Made by a program: the position numbers and the translations under genes. DNA of 64,000 bases from the NCBI GenBank assembly GCA_900319855.1, contig ONQC01000007.1, forward strand, positions 1 through 64,000. The letters are read 5' to 3'. The notes under the pieces are model-generated. The model did no database searches. It was not told where the DNA came from and saw only the letters and a program-made list of their open reading frames with translations. The first letter of the stretch is position 1, and every line of letters starts with the position of its first letter. Below, piece after piece: positions 41,384 through 49,785 of this stretch. The DNA comes from an uncultured Bacteroidales bacterium (GTDB lineage: Bacteria > Bacteroidota > Bacteroidia > Bacteroidales > UBA932).

Positions 41384-43600
41384 ATGAAAAAACTTCTCAT
41401 ATCCCTTTTGCTGGCGCTCACGCTGCTGCCGGCCCGCGGGCAGTTGCGCCTGATCGGAAACGGCCGGATGAACGGAGATATTGTTCTGGCTTCCGGCGGG
41501 GCTTCGGACCACGAACGCCAGGCCGCGGAGATCCTGCAGCGGTTCCTGGGCGAAGCCACCGGCTCCCAGCCGCGCGTCACCGCGAGAAACGGACAGAAGG
41601 GAATCCTGATCCTAAAGGACTTGTCCACCCGCACGGCCTCCACAAAGGAGGCTGCACCGGAGAAACCGATCGGCGAAGATGGCTACCGGCTGACCGTGAC
41701 GGACCGGAACGTAACGCTGGAAGGTGAAGGGAAGGGGCTGGTCTACGGGGCCGTGGAATTTCTCAAGCAGTATCTGGACATCGACTATTGGGGCGGAGGG
41801 GAAGCCTTTGTCCCGACCTGCAAGAAACTGACGCTCAAGCAGCAAAGCCGGACATTTACCCCGACATTCCGCTACCGGCAGAGCCAGAACTACCAGCTGA
41901 AGGCGGATCCCCTTTATAAGGTTTGGTACCACCTGGAAGAGCCGCAGGAGGTCTTCGCGGCCAATTACTGGGTCCATACCTGCGACCGGCTGCTGCCAGC
42001 CAGCCGCTATGGCAAGGAGCATCCGGAGTACTATGCCTTCTACAACGGACAGCGCAACCCGGGCAGTGCCAGCCAGTGGTGCCTGTCCAACCCGGAGGTC
42101 CTGGACATCGTCTGCGCGCGGGTTGACAGCCTGTTCAAGGCCTATCCCGACCATAACATGATCAGCATCAGCCAGAACGACGGTTCCGACACCTACTGCC
42201 GCTGTCCGGAATGCACCCGGATCATGGAAGAGGAAGGCGGCCCGTCCGGCCCGATCCTGCGGTTCATCAATGCCGTTGCCGACCGATTCCCCGACAAACA
42301 GATTTCCACCCTCGCCTACCTTTTCTCCGTACAGCCGCCCAAGAAAACAGTTCCTCGTCCGAACGTCTCCATCATGCTCTGCGACATCGATTGCCGCCGT
42401 CAGACGGCCCTGACCGAAAACCCGTCCGGACAGGAATTCATGCGTGCGCTCGAAGGATGGAGCCGGATCTGTGACAATCTTTTCGTCTGGGACTATGGGA
42501 TCAACTTCGACAACTACCTGTCGCCTTTCCCGAATTTCGGAACGATCAAGGCCAACATGGACATCTTCCGGACCCATGGGGTCAAGATGCATTTCAGCCA
42601 GATCGCCAGCGAACGGGGCGGGGACATGGCTGAACTGCGGACCTACCTGGTGGCCAACCTGATGTGGGACGGGACGGCGGCACTGGACTCCCTCGAACGC
42701 CGTTTCCTCGACCGGTACTACGGCCCGGCCGGCAGGCCGCTCTATAAATACATCCAGCTGATGGAGGGAGCGGCCGTGGGAACGGACGTCGACCTGTTTA
42801 TCTACGATTCGCCGGTCTCGTACAAGGATAACATCCTAAAACCCGCGCTGCTGCGTCGCTACAACGCCCTCTTCGACGAAGCGGAAGCCCAGGTTGCCGA
42901 CGATCCCGTCCGCCTGGCCCGGGTGCGCCGGAGCCGGCTCCCGCTGCAGTACTCCGCCCTGGAGATCGCCCGGACGGATCCGGACCGGGATTTCGAAAAG
43001 CTAAAGGAAGACCTGGCGCTCTTCGAACGGCGGACGGCGGAGTTTGGCGTCCCGACCCTCAACGAACGGAGCAATGCACCGGCAGACTATTGCACCCTCT
43101 ACCGGGAACGCTATCTATCGGATGTGACCGCGAGCCTGGCCTTCGGAAAGCCGGTGAGCTACCTGATCGATCCGCGTCCCAAATATCTGGAGCTCAGCAA
43201 AAAGGGGCTGACAGACGGGATTTTCGGCGGCACGACCTTCGTCGAGAACTGGATCGGATGGGAAGGAACGGACGGGGCCTTCGTCATCGACCTGGAGCAG
43301 GAAAGGCCCATCCGGAGCATCAGCACGGATTTCCTCAAGCAGCTGGGCGCCTGGATCCTGTTACCGGAACAGGTCCGCTACAGCGTGTCGACGGACGGGA
43401 ACGCCTTCACGGAAATCGCCCGCATCGACCTGCCGGAAGATCGGGGCGTAAAGGTCGAGTTCATTCCGGTCGTGGCACAGTGCAACGTGACGGCCCGCTA
43501 CATCAAAGTCGAAGTGACCGGCACGAAGACCTGCCCGCCGTGGCATTACGGCGTCGGGAATCCCTGCTGGTTCTTTATCGACGAGGTGCTGGTCCGGTAA
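41384..43600 (+). CDS. Exported DUF4838 glycosidase-like protein with C-terminal discoidin-like domain
   Basis: 738 residues from the ATG at 41384. A signal peptide (about 1-20) is followed by an alpha/beta domain like the N-terminal domain of GH67/GH20 enzymes (HERQAAEILQRFLGEATG...LVYGAVEFLKQYLDIDYWGGGEAFVP). The DUF4838 domain (about 180-470) contains SISQNDGSDTYCRCPECTRIMEEEGGPSGPILRFINAVA and WDYGINFDNYLSPFPNFGTI. The last roughly 130 residues look like an F5/8-type-C (carbohydrate-binding) sandwich. No activity has been assigned to DUF4838 to my knowledge; the N-domain suggests glycoside hydrolysis. It is convergent with the TPR-HTH gene, the stops being directly adjacent. Confidence 0.8.
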   Translation: MKKLLISLLLALTLLPARGQLRLIGNGRMNGDIVLASGGASDHERQAAEILQRFLGEATGSQPRVTARNGQKGILILKDLSTRTASTKEAAPEKPIGEDGYRLTVTDRNVTLEGEGKGLVYGAVEFLKQYLDIDYWGGGEAFVPTCKKLTLKQQSRTFTPTFRYRQSQNYQLKADPLYKVWYHLEEPQEVFAANYWVHTCDRLLPASRYGKEHPEYYAFYNGQRNPGSASQWCLSNPEVLDIVCARVDSLFKAYPDHNMISISQNDGSDTYCRCPECTRIMEEEGGPSGPILRFINAVADRFPDKQISTLAYLFSVQPPKKTVPRPNVSIMLCDIDCRRQTALTENPSGQEFMRALEGWSRICDNLFVWDYGINFDNYLSPFPNFGTIKANMDIFRTHGVKMHFSQIASERGGDMAELRTYLVANLMWDGTAALDSLERRFLDRYYGPAGRPLYKYIQLMEGAAVGTDVDLFIYDSPVSYKDNILKPALLRRYNALFDEAEAQVADDPVRLARVRRSRLPLQYSALEIARTDPDRDFEKLKEDLALFERRTAEFGVPTLNERSNAPADYCTLYRERYLSDVTASLAFGKPVSYLIDPRPKYLELSKKGLTDGIFGGTTFVENWIGWEGTDGAFVIDLEQERPIRSISTDFLKQLGAWILLPEQVRYSVSTDGNAFTEIARIDLPEDRGVKVEFIPVVAQCNVTARYIKVEVTGTKTCPPWHYGVGNPCWFFIDEVLVR

Positions 43601-45052
43601 TTACTTATTGAAATATTCCAGGAAACGGTCCTTGTCTGGTGCTTCAGAGGCGGCGATACGCCCCTTCAGGCGCCAGATCCGGTTGTAGACATATTGCTTG
43701 TCCCGCTCCATGAGGGTGGAAATGGTGGTCGAAGAGAAACCGGCCGCCACATAGGCGAACAGGCGCAGGTCATCTTCCTTCAGTTTCGGGAACTGGGCCC
43801 GGAAGGCGGTCATCACGCCGTCATGTTCCGCATTCAGCAGATCTTCCAACCCTTTGGAATCCGTCCGGAGGCCGTCGATCACCGACTTGGCTTCCTTCAA
43901 GACCTTGGTCTGGAGGTTCTCCGTGCCCTCATAGATATAGAATTGTTCGCAGAGACGTTCCAAGACGCTGAATCCGGATTTCTCCAGGATCTTGGACGAA
44001 CCGGCTTTCTGCAGGCGGGCTTGCAGGTCCTCGGCGATGCTCATGATCCGGTCCGTTTCCGCCCGCTCTTCGGCCAGCCGCCGCTCGGCCTGCAGGCGGT
44101 TGATCCGATAGATGAACCAGCCGGCCACCAGGCCTAGCACCAACAACAGGGCCAGCACCCATTGGCGCATCCGGGCGCTGCGCAGGCGTTCGGCCGCGAC
44201 CAGGCTTTCCTGCTGGAAGTATTCTTTCTGGGAAGCCAGCGCCGTTTCCCGGGCAGCCTGACGCTCCGCAGCATTGTCCCCGGCCATGACCGCTTCCAAA
44301 GCCTCCAAGGCTCCGGCCGCATCCCCGGAACGGGCCTTGACCTGGTATTCCCGGAACTTGACCTTGGTCGCCTCGTCCTCGCTCTCCGCATCCCGGATCG
44401 CGGCACGCAACCAACTGTCCGCCATTTTCTTATCCCCCAAAAGGGAATAAGCATACGCCGCAATGCCCTCGTCGGTGCAGGACAGGGGCGTGCCCAGTTC
44501 GCCGGCTACCCGCTCCAGCATTTCCAGCGCGAGCACGGGATCCTGCCGCAAGCCGCCGTCGTCGGGATCTTCCACACCGACCAGGCAGAGCGCGGCATAG
44601 GACTGCAGCGTGCGGACTTCCAGCAGCGTGTCTTTGTCCTGATGGGCCCCGAACAAGGCGGATTTGTACAAACCCTCCGCCCGTTGGTATTCCTCCATGT
44701 TATAATAGGCCTGACCGGTCTCCAGCAGGGCCCGGTTGGCCTCGCGGGTCTGCCCGGCCATGGCAAAGGCTTCCGCCGCCCGTTCCATGTAGGCCGCTTC
44801 CTGCAGGCTGTTGTAAGAAGCGTTATAGACACGGGCCATATCCCTGTATATCAACGCCTTGGTCTGATTATCCACCGCCAAGGCCTCCGCCCTGGCCAGG
44901 GACACGGCGGCCTCGTCATACCGGCCGTCCCGATACTGCCGCTGGCCCAGATCGTACCAATATTCGGCATTGACGGCATTGCGCAAACCGGGTCCGCCGC
45001 AGCCGGAAAAGGCTGTGGCCAGCAACAGCAGGCAGGATATTATTTTTCTCAT
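43601..45052 (-). CDS. Membrane-anchored TPR protein with cytoplasmic helix-turn-helix (one-component regulator)
   Basis: 483 residues from the ATG at 45052. The N-terminus looks like a lipoprotein signal (LLLLATAFSGC, Cys18), followed by tetratricopeptide-like helical repeats (about 30-290). One transmembrane helix lies at 297-317, then a coiled-coil (about 318-350). The C-terminal domain has a helix-turn-helix-like end, LKEDDLRLFAYVAAGFSSTTISTLMERDKQYVYNRIWRLKGRI (about 424-466). The expected topology is periplasmic TPR sensor and cytoplasmic DNA binding. It is divergent from the small-peptide/fimbrillin/M6 operon, which it may control. Upstream in-frame codons to 45358 would overlap that operon and lack a signal, so they are rejected. 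Confidence 0.8.
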   Translation of the reverse strand: MRKIISCLLLLATAFSGCGGPGLRNAVNAEYWYDLGQRQYRDGRYDEAAVSLARAEALAVDNQTKALIYRDMARVYNASYNSLQEAAYMERAAEAFAMAGQTREANRALLETGQAYYNMEEYQRAEGLYKSALFGAHQDKDTLLEVRTLQSYAALCLVGVEDPDDGGLRQDPVLALEMLERVAGELGTPLSCTDEGIAAYAYSLLGDKKMADSWLRAAIRDAESEDEATKVKFREYQVKARSGDAAGALEALEAVMAGDNAAERQAARETALASQKEYFQQESLVAAERLRSARMRQWVLALLLVLGLVAGWFIYRINRLQAERRLAEERAETDRIMSIAEDLQARLQKAGSSKILEKSGFSVLERLCEQFYIYEGTENLQTKVLKEAKSVIDGLRTDSKGLEDLLNAEHDGVMTAFRAQFPKLKEDDLRLFAYVAAGFSSTTISTLMERDKQYVYNRIWRLKGRIAASEAPDKDRFLEYFNK

Positions 45053-45186
45053 GGATGCATTGCGGTTTGCGCCGATAAAGATACATAAAAAAATAGAAGC
45101 GTTCGTTGAAAAGATTTGGGATTGAGCGGTTTTTTTTCCAACTTTGGCCCCAATTGCGTTATGTTTTGAACAAGAATCCGTTAAGA
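45053..45186. other. Divergent intergenic region between the TPR-HTH gene and the small-peptide operon
   Basis: 134 bases. It contains a minus-strand near-consensus -7 element TATCTTTA (45076-45083) 23 bases before the TPR-HTH ATG, and a plus-strand CAACTTTG (45139-45146) 40 bases before the small-peptide ATG. A T8 run precedes the latter. These are the likely sites for control of both transcripts. Confidence 0.5.
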
Positions 45187-45312
45187 ATGGAAAAGGAAAA
45201 ATTATTCTATGAGGCCCCGCTGGCCGAGCTGCTGCCACTGCGCCTTGAAACCAGCATCCTCTCCCCCCAAATCGAACCGGGAGGAGGTAACGACGAAGGA
45301 GACGAGTACTAA
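45187..45312 (+). CDS. 41-residue peptide of a Bacteroidota small-protein type
   Basis: The ATG at 45187 gives a 41-residue acidic peptide. A YEAPLAELLPLRLETSILS segment is followed by a Gly/Asp/Glu tail (EPGGGNDEGDEY). Short peptides with a Y-AP--E-----E--IL core and glycine-rich tail are frequent and uncharacterised in Bacteroidales genomes; that is recollection, not a search. It has no transmembrane helix or classical signal peptide. It heads the fimbrillin-like/M6 operon (21-base gap) and is divergent from a membrane regulator, so a precursor or signalling role is conceivable. A longer frame from 45106 would overlap the promoter and is rejected. Confidence 0.65.
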   Translation: MEKEKLFYEAPLAELLPLRLETSILSPQIEPGGGNDEGDEY

Positions 45313-45333
45313 TCCAGACAAAAAGCCCCCCAG

Positions 45334-47064
45334 ATGAGAAATACATGCAAATGGGCAATGCTGGCCGTCCTGGCCGGTTGCCTTTCCGCCTGCGCGACGC
45401 AGGAGGTGGAAGCCCCGCTTCCGGTCAAGGAGCAAGGGACCCGGGTACATTTCACCGCAGGTTCGCTCCAGACGAAGACCGCCTTTGCCGAACCGACAGT
45501 GGAAGATGGCGTTGCCACCTATCCGACCCGCTGGACGGCCAATGACACCGAAGTCGCCATTTCCCTGAATTATGAAACGGCCATCGCGGCCGGCGTCGTC
45601 CCGTCCGCCGATTTCACCCAGGCCGATTTCGAAGCCGACTTCGCCGAATCCAAGGCCTCCGCACCCTATACGTTCTATGTCCTGAGCCCGGCCTCCGCCC
45701 TGAAAGCCGTCAGCGCCAGCCGCAAGGCCCTGACCGTTGAAATTCCGGCCGTCCAGACCCCGATTGCCAACTCCGCCGACGAGGCCGCCCAGATCCTGGT
45801 CGCCAAGTCCGCCGAAAGCCAGACCCTTCCCGAGAAGGTCGACGTGCATTTCGCGCACCTGACCGGCTACGGACGCCTGACTCTGAAGAACCTGCCCGAA
45901 GCCGTGACCTCCGTCACCCTCGTTTCCCCGGAGCAGCCCTGGGCCGGCACCTGGTATTACAATACCGAGGACGGCAGCGTAGAGGCCAAGGAAGCCTCTT
46001 CCTCGATCACCCTCAAGACGGACGGTACCGGCGACATCTGGTTTGCCTGCGCCCCGGTCGACATGAAGGGCAAGAAACTCAAGGTTTCCGCCACGACGGC
46101 CAACGGCGTGTATGAACGGGAAATCACCCTCTCCGGCAAGAACGTCGACTTCACCGCCGGCCATGTCTACAAATTCTCGGTCAACATGGAGTCGGCAACG
46201 TTCATTGAGAACACGAAAGAGGTTTACTATGAACTGGTTACCGATGCTTCGACCCTGAAGGCCGGGGACGAGGTGATCATTGCAAATGTGCCGGACAACA
46301 AGCTTTCCAGTTACTATGCCATGAGCACCGGTTTCCAGACAAAGTATCGAGAAGCCGTTTCCGTTACCGTCGATGAGAACAAGCTCTATGATCCGGCTGA
46401 AAACGTCGAAATCTTTACGCTCGAAAACGGGACTTCCAGCGGAACGTTGTCCTTCAAATCGAAGGCCGGAGCCTACATCGCTGCCGGAGGTTCCTCCAAG
46501 AACTCTATGACCAACACCACAACGAAAGGTGCTACAAGCAGTTGGCGCATCTCGATTTCAGGAGGAACGGCAACCATGGTTGCTCAGTCCGGTAATTATG
46601 TGTATCTACTCTTCAATTATAATACGAAACCGTACCGGTACGCCTGTTACCAGGAAAGCACTGCGAACAACTTGAACATGATGTCAAAGGTCGCCCTCTA
46701 TCGCAAGACAGAAGGTGAGGCGGTTCCTTCTTCTGACGACCCGATCCTGAAGGAAGAGACCTTCGGTGCCTATCTTAACGGTAACAACACCGTCTATGTC
46801 AAGGGTTCCCAGCAGCTGAGCCGCGAATACCAGGGCGATAAGGTCACCTTTGCCATCCTGGATGCCATGGCCCAGATAGTCATGGAATTCAGCGGAATCC
46901 CGGCCGGTGCCACCATCGGAGACGCCTTTACCCTGACGCTCCGCACGGTCGAAGGCAAGAAGACCGTTTCCACCGGATCATACACCGTTACGGTCGTCGG
47001 CGAAGCCGGCGCGAAACTCTGGCTCTCTGACGGAGCCGGTAACGGATTCATTGTCAAAAGGTAG
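45334..47064 (+). CDS. Fimbrillin-like surface lipoprotein
   Basis: 576 residues with a lipobox (LAGCLSAC). The first half (about 25-290) resembles fimbrillin/Mfa-type proteins: VHFTAGSLQTKTAF, NDTEVAISLNYE, VDVHFAHLTGYGRLTLKNLP and VDFTAGHVYKFSVNM. The second half (about 295-576) has a beta-rich region with repeated SGTLSFKSKAGAYIAAGG-like strands and an Ig/BACON-like end (VKGSQQLSREYQGDKVTFAI). It is probably a cell-surface adhesin or ligand-binding protein. It sits between the 41-residue peptide and the M6 protease, six bases from the latter. Confidence 0.72.
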   Translation: MRNTCKWAMLAVLAGCLSACATQEVEAPLPVKEQGTRVHFTAGSLQTKTAFAEPTVEDGVATYPTRWTANDTEVAISLNYETAIAAGVVPSADFTQADFEADFAESKASAPYTFYVLSPASALKAVSASRKALTVEIPAVQTPIANSADEAAQILVAKSAESQTLPEKVDVHFAHLTGYGRLTLKNLPEAVTSVTLVSPEQPWAGTWYYNTEDGSVEAKEASSSITLKTDGTGDIWFACAPVDMKGKKLKVSATTANGVYEREITLSGKNVDFTAGHVYKFSVNMESATFIENTKEVYYELVTDASTLKAGDEVIIANVPDNKLSSYYAMSTGFQTKYREAVSVTVDENKLYDPAENVEIFTLENGTSSGTLSFKSKAGAYIAAGGSSKNSMTNTTTKGATSSWRISISGGTATMVAQSGNYVYLLFNYNTKPYRYACYQESTANNLNMMSKVALYRKTEGEAVPSSDDPILKEETFGAYLNGNNTVYVKGSQQLSREYQGDKVTFAILDAMAQIVMEFSGIPAGATIGDAFTLTLRTVEGKKTVSTGSYTVTVVGEAGAKLWLSDGAGNGFIVKR

Positions 47065-47070
47065 AAGATC

Positions 47071-49716
47071 ATGAAAAAGAACATACTCCTCGCAGCCGCC
47101 GCGCTGCTCCTGTCCATAAGCACCTTCGCCGGACCCGCCTATCCGGGCCGCATCGTCCGCACCCAGCCGGACGGCACCACGATCGGCATCTACCTCCATG
47201 GCGACGAATGGCACCACTGGATGACCGACGATGAAGGGAATGTCGTCAAGGAAGATGAAGACGGCTTCATCCGTGTCGTTACCCAGACACCCGCACAAAG
47301 GACCACCCTGCAACAAAAAGGCGATGAAAGACGCGCCAAGGCCATGGCCGCATTCAAGGAAGCCGCCGCAGCCTCCAAGAATGTAGGTTCCCCGAAGATT
47401 CCGGTCCTGCTGGTCGGATTCAAGGACCAGGCTTTCACGAAGACGGCAGCCGAGTTCAATGCCATGCTGAACACCCCGGGCTATAGCGACAACAACGCGG
47501 TCGGTTCCGTCCTGGACTATTACAGAGACAACTCTTTCGGCGAATTCACCCCTGTATTTGAGGTTCTCGGTCCGGTTACGCTGGACAACAATATGGCCTA
47601 CTATGGCGGGAACGATTCCGATGACGAAGATAATCTTCCCGAAATGGCCCTCATCCATGCGGCGCAGAAACTGGATGCAACCGTAGACTTCAGCCGGTAT
47701 GACAATGATGGAGACGGCACGGTCGACTTCGTTCTGTTCTATTTCGCGGGCTGCGACGAAGCACAGGGTGCCAGTTCCAACGCCATCTGGTCCCATGCCT
47801 GGTATCTTTCCGCCAGTTCCAATGCCTACAACAGCCGTACCTTCGACGGTGTTAAACTGGACCGGTATTTCTGTACGGCCGAACTGAAGGGCTCCAGCCC
47901 TGCTAACGGCGTCATGTGCAGCATCGGAACGACCTGTCATGAATTCGCGCATACCCTGGGCCTTCCCGACTTCTACGATGCGAATTATTCCACCAACGGG
48001 TCTGCCGCAAACACGTACGATTTTGACCTGATGGCAAACGGCGCCTACAACAACAACTCGACAACCCCGCCGTATTTCACGGCGGAGGAACTTTGGGAGG
48101 TCGGCTGGCTGTCCAGTATTCCGGAACTCTCCTCGACTGGTGCAGTCACCATGAAAGCCCTCAACTACCCGGACGCCAAGACCTATACGGCCTACAAGAT
48201 CCCGACATCCGTCACCGATGAATATTTCGTGTTGGAGGTCCGTGGAGGCACCGGATGGGACGCCGCCCTTCCTGGAGGACTCATCGCCTACCATGTCGAC
48301 CGTTCTTCCAGTTATGTATCCCGCTGGTCGGCCAACACCGTCAACAACTACTCCGCCCATCCGTGCTGTTATATCGTTCAGCCTTCGAATCCGACCTCGA
48401 TCTCCGAATTTACCGGTTCCACCATGAGCAGACTCGTATTCGGAACTACTTACAAGACCTTCTCTCCGACGGCCTGGGACGGAAATTCCACGGGGTTCCA
48501 GTTCACTAACATCACCTACGCCAACGGCGTGGCCACATTCAACGTCGTCAACGGTAACTCATTGGGTATCACCGGTACCGTCTATGATTCCGACAACAAT
48601 CCCATCGCCGGGGTGACCATCAGCCTCGAGGTCGGAACCGAACCCCAGGCAGTCCGCAAAAACAGCGAGGGCCCGTTCACGACCCTGGCCAAGAAGATCT
48701 TCCTTTCGTCCAAGAAACGGTCTTCCATCCGCACGAAAGCGGCGGCCGTCACGGCAACCACCGATGCCAACGGCTATTATTCCATCGAATTGGATGCCGC
48801 CGGAACCTATAACGTAACGGCCTCCCTCGACGGCTATGTCAGCCAGACAGCGGTCGTCTCCGTTACCAGCCTGATCGAGACCCAGAATTTCTACCTCCTG
48901 CGCGAGGGTGAGGAACTCCCGTCCCAGGTCATTCCGTTCCCGGATGGTGATGACGGGTACATCGTCGGCTCCAGCACCGATGAACTGATGGGACAGAACA
49001 TGTTCCCGATTTCCGAAATGGCCAAGTATGCCGGGAAACAGATCAAGAGCGTTTCCTTCTACCTGTATGGTGATTCATCTACTTCCTATTCAGATGTTTA
49101 TGCGATTGTCGACTACGGCAATACCCGAAAAGCTACCGTCGCCGTCGCCGATGACGACGTGACCGTAAAGGGCTGGACGACGGTCGACGTGCGCGACCAG
49201 GAACTCATCATCCCCAGCGACCAGGACCTCTATATCGGCCCCGCTTTCAAGGGGGGATACCAGGAGAACGGCTACTATTACGCACTGGGTGCCCATTACT
49301 TCACGGAAGAAGATGAAGAGGGCAATGAGGTGGTTCCGGAATGGGCCGCAAACGGCTGGCCGTACCGGGGTTATGCTGCCGAGTACAACCTGACTTCGAC
49401 CGGAACGCGGTATGACTGGGACCTTGTCTTTGACATTTATATCACCGTCGGCGACTATGTCAAACCGGACACCGGCTACAACTTCATCGCCGATCCGAAG
49501 AAGGGCAGCTACAGCGCCGGGGATGTCTTCGAACTCGTCCTAAACGAGACAACCGGTACCCGCAAGCCTGCTTCTGCGATCGAGTGGCTGATTGATGACG
49601 AGCCTGTCAGCGGCTCGTCCGTGACCCTGACCGCCGGCAGCCATGTGATCGAGGCCCGGTTCACCACCGAGAGCGGCGAAAAGAAGGTCGTCGAGCTCGA
49701 ACTCGAAGTAAACTAA
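47071..49716 (+). CDS. M6-family secreted metalloprotease with carboxypeptidase-regulatory-like domain
   Basis: 881 residues. A signal peptide (1-20) precedes PAYPGRIVRTQPDGTTIGIYLHGDEWHHWMTDDEG, the M6 N-terminal region. An EF-hand-like calcium loop DNDGDGTVDF is at 211-220. The zinc motif HEFAH is at 290-294, followed by TLGLPDFYD, as in immune-inhibitor-A-type peptidases. A CarboxypepD_reg-like repeat (GITGTVYDSDNNPIAGVTISLEV, about 495-610) is followed by beta-sandwich domains to the end. It should be exported and degrade proteins. It is the last gene of the operon, and a strong bidirectional terminator follows. Confidence 0.88.
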   Translation: MKKNILLAAAALLLSISTFAGPAYPGRIVRTQPDGTTIGIYLHGDEWHHWMTDDEGNVVKEDEDGFIRVVTQTPAQRTTLQQKGDERRAKAMAAFKEAAAASKNVGSPKIPVLLVGFKDQAFTKTAAEFNAMLNTPGYSDNNAVGSVLDYYRDNSFGEFTPVFEVLGPVTLDNNMAYYGGNDSDDEDNLPEMALIHAAQKLDATVDFSRYDNDGDGTVDFVLFYFAGCDEAQGASSNAIWSHAWYLSASSNAYNSRTFDGVKLDRYFCTAELKGSSPANGVMCSIGTTCHEFAHTLGLPDFYDANYSTNGSAANTYDFDLMANGAYNNNSTTPPYFTAEELWEVGWLSSIPELSSTGAVTMKALNYPDAKTYTAYKIPTSVTDEYFVLEVRGGTGWDAALPGGLIAYHVDRSSSYVSRWSANTVNNYSAHPCCYIVQPSNPTSISEFTGSTMSRLVFGTTYKTFSPTAWDGNSTGFQFTNITYANGVATFNVVNGNSLGITGTVYDSDNNPIAGVTISLEVGTEPQAVRKNSEGPFTTLAKKIFLSSKKRSSIRTKAAAVTATTDANGYYSIELDAAGTYNVTASLDGYVSQTAVVSVTSLIETQNFYLLREGEELPSQVIPFPDGDDGYIVGSSTDELMGQNMFPISEMAKYAGKQIKSVSFYLYGDSSTSYSDVYAIVDYGNTRKATVAVADDDVTVKGWTTVDVRDQELIIPSDQDLYIGPAFKGGYQENGYYYALGAHYFTEEDEEGNEVVPEWAANGWPYRGYAAEYNLTSTGTRYDWDLVFDIYITVGDYVKPDTGYNFIADPKKGSYSAGDVFELVLNETTGTRKPASAIEWLIDDEPVSGSSVTLTAGSHVIEARFTTESGEKKVVELELEVN

Positions 49717-49734
49717 GTACTTAAGCCTATAACC

Positions 49735-49769
49735 AAAAGAACCCCGGCCTTAACGGTCGGGGTTCTTTT
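49735..49769. terminator. Bidirectional terminator between the M6 protease and glyS
   Basis: AAAAGAACCCCG pairs with CGGGGTTCTTTT, with further pairing inward, giving a stem of about 15 bp. There is an A-tract on the left and a T-tract on the right, placed between two convergent stop codons. Confidence 0.88.
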
Positions 49770-49785
49770 TATTTGGTTGTTGCGC

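Noticed and set aside
45053-45358. N-terminal extension of the TPR-HTH protein
   Set aside because: It would run through the divergent small-peptide operon, while the ATG at 45052 gives a proper lipoprotein-type signal and follows a -7-like element.
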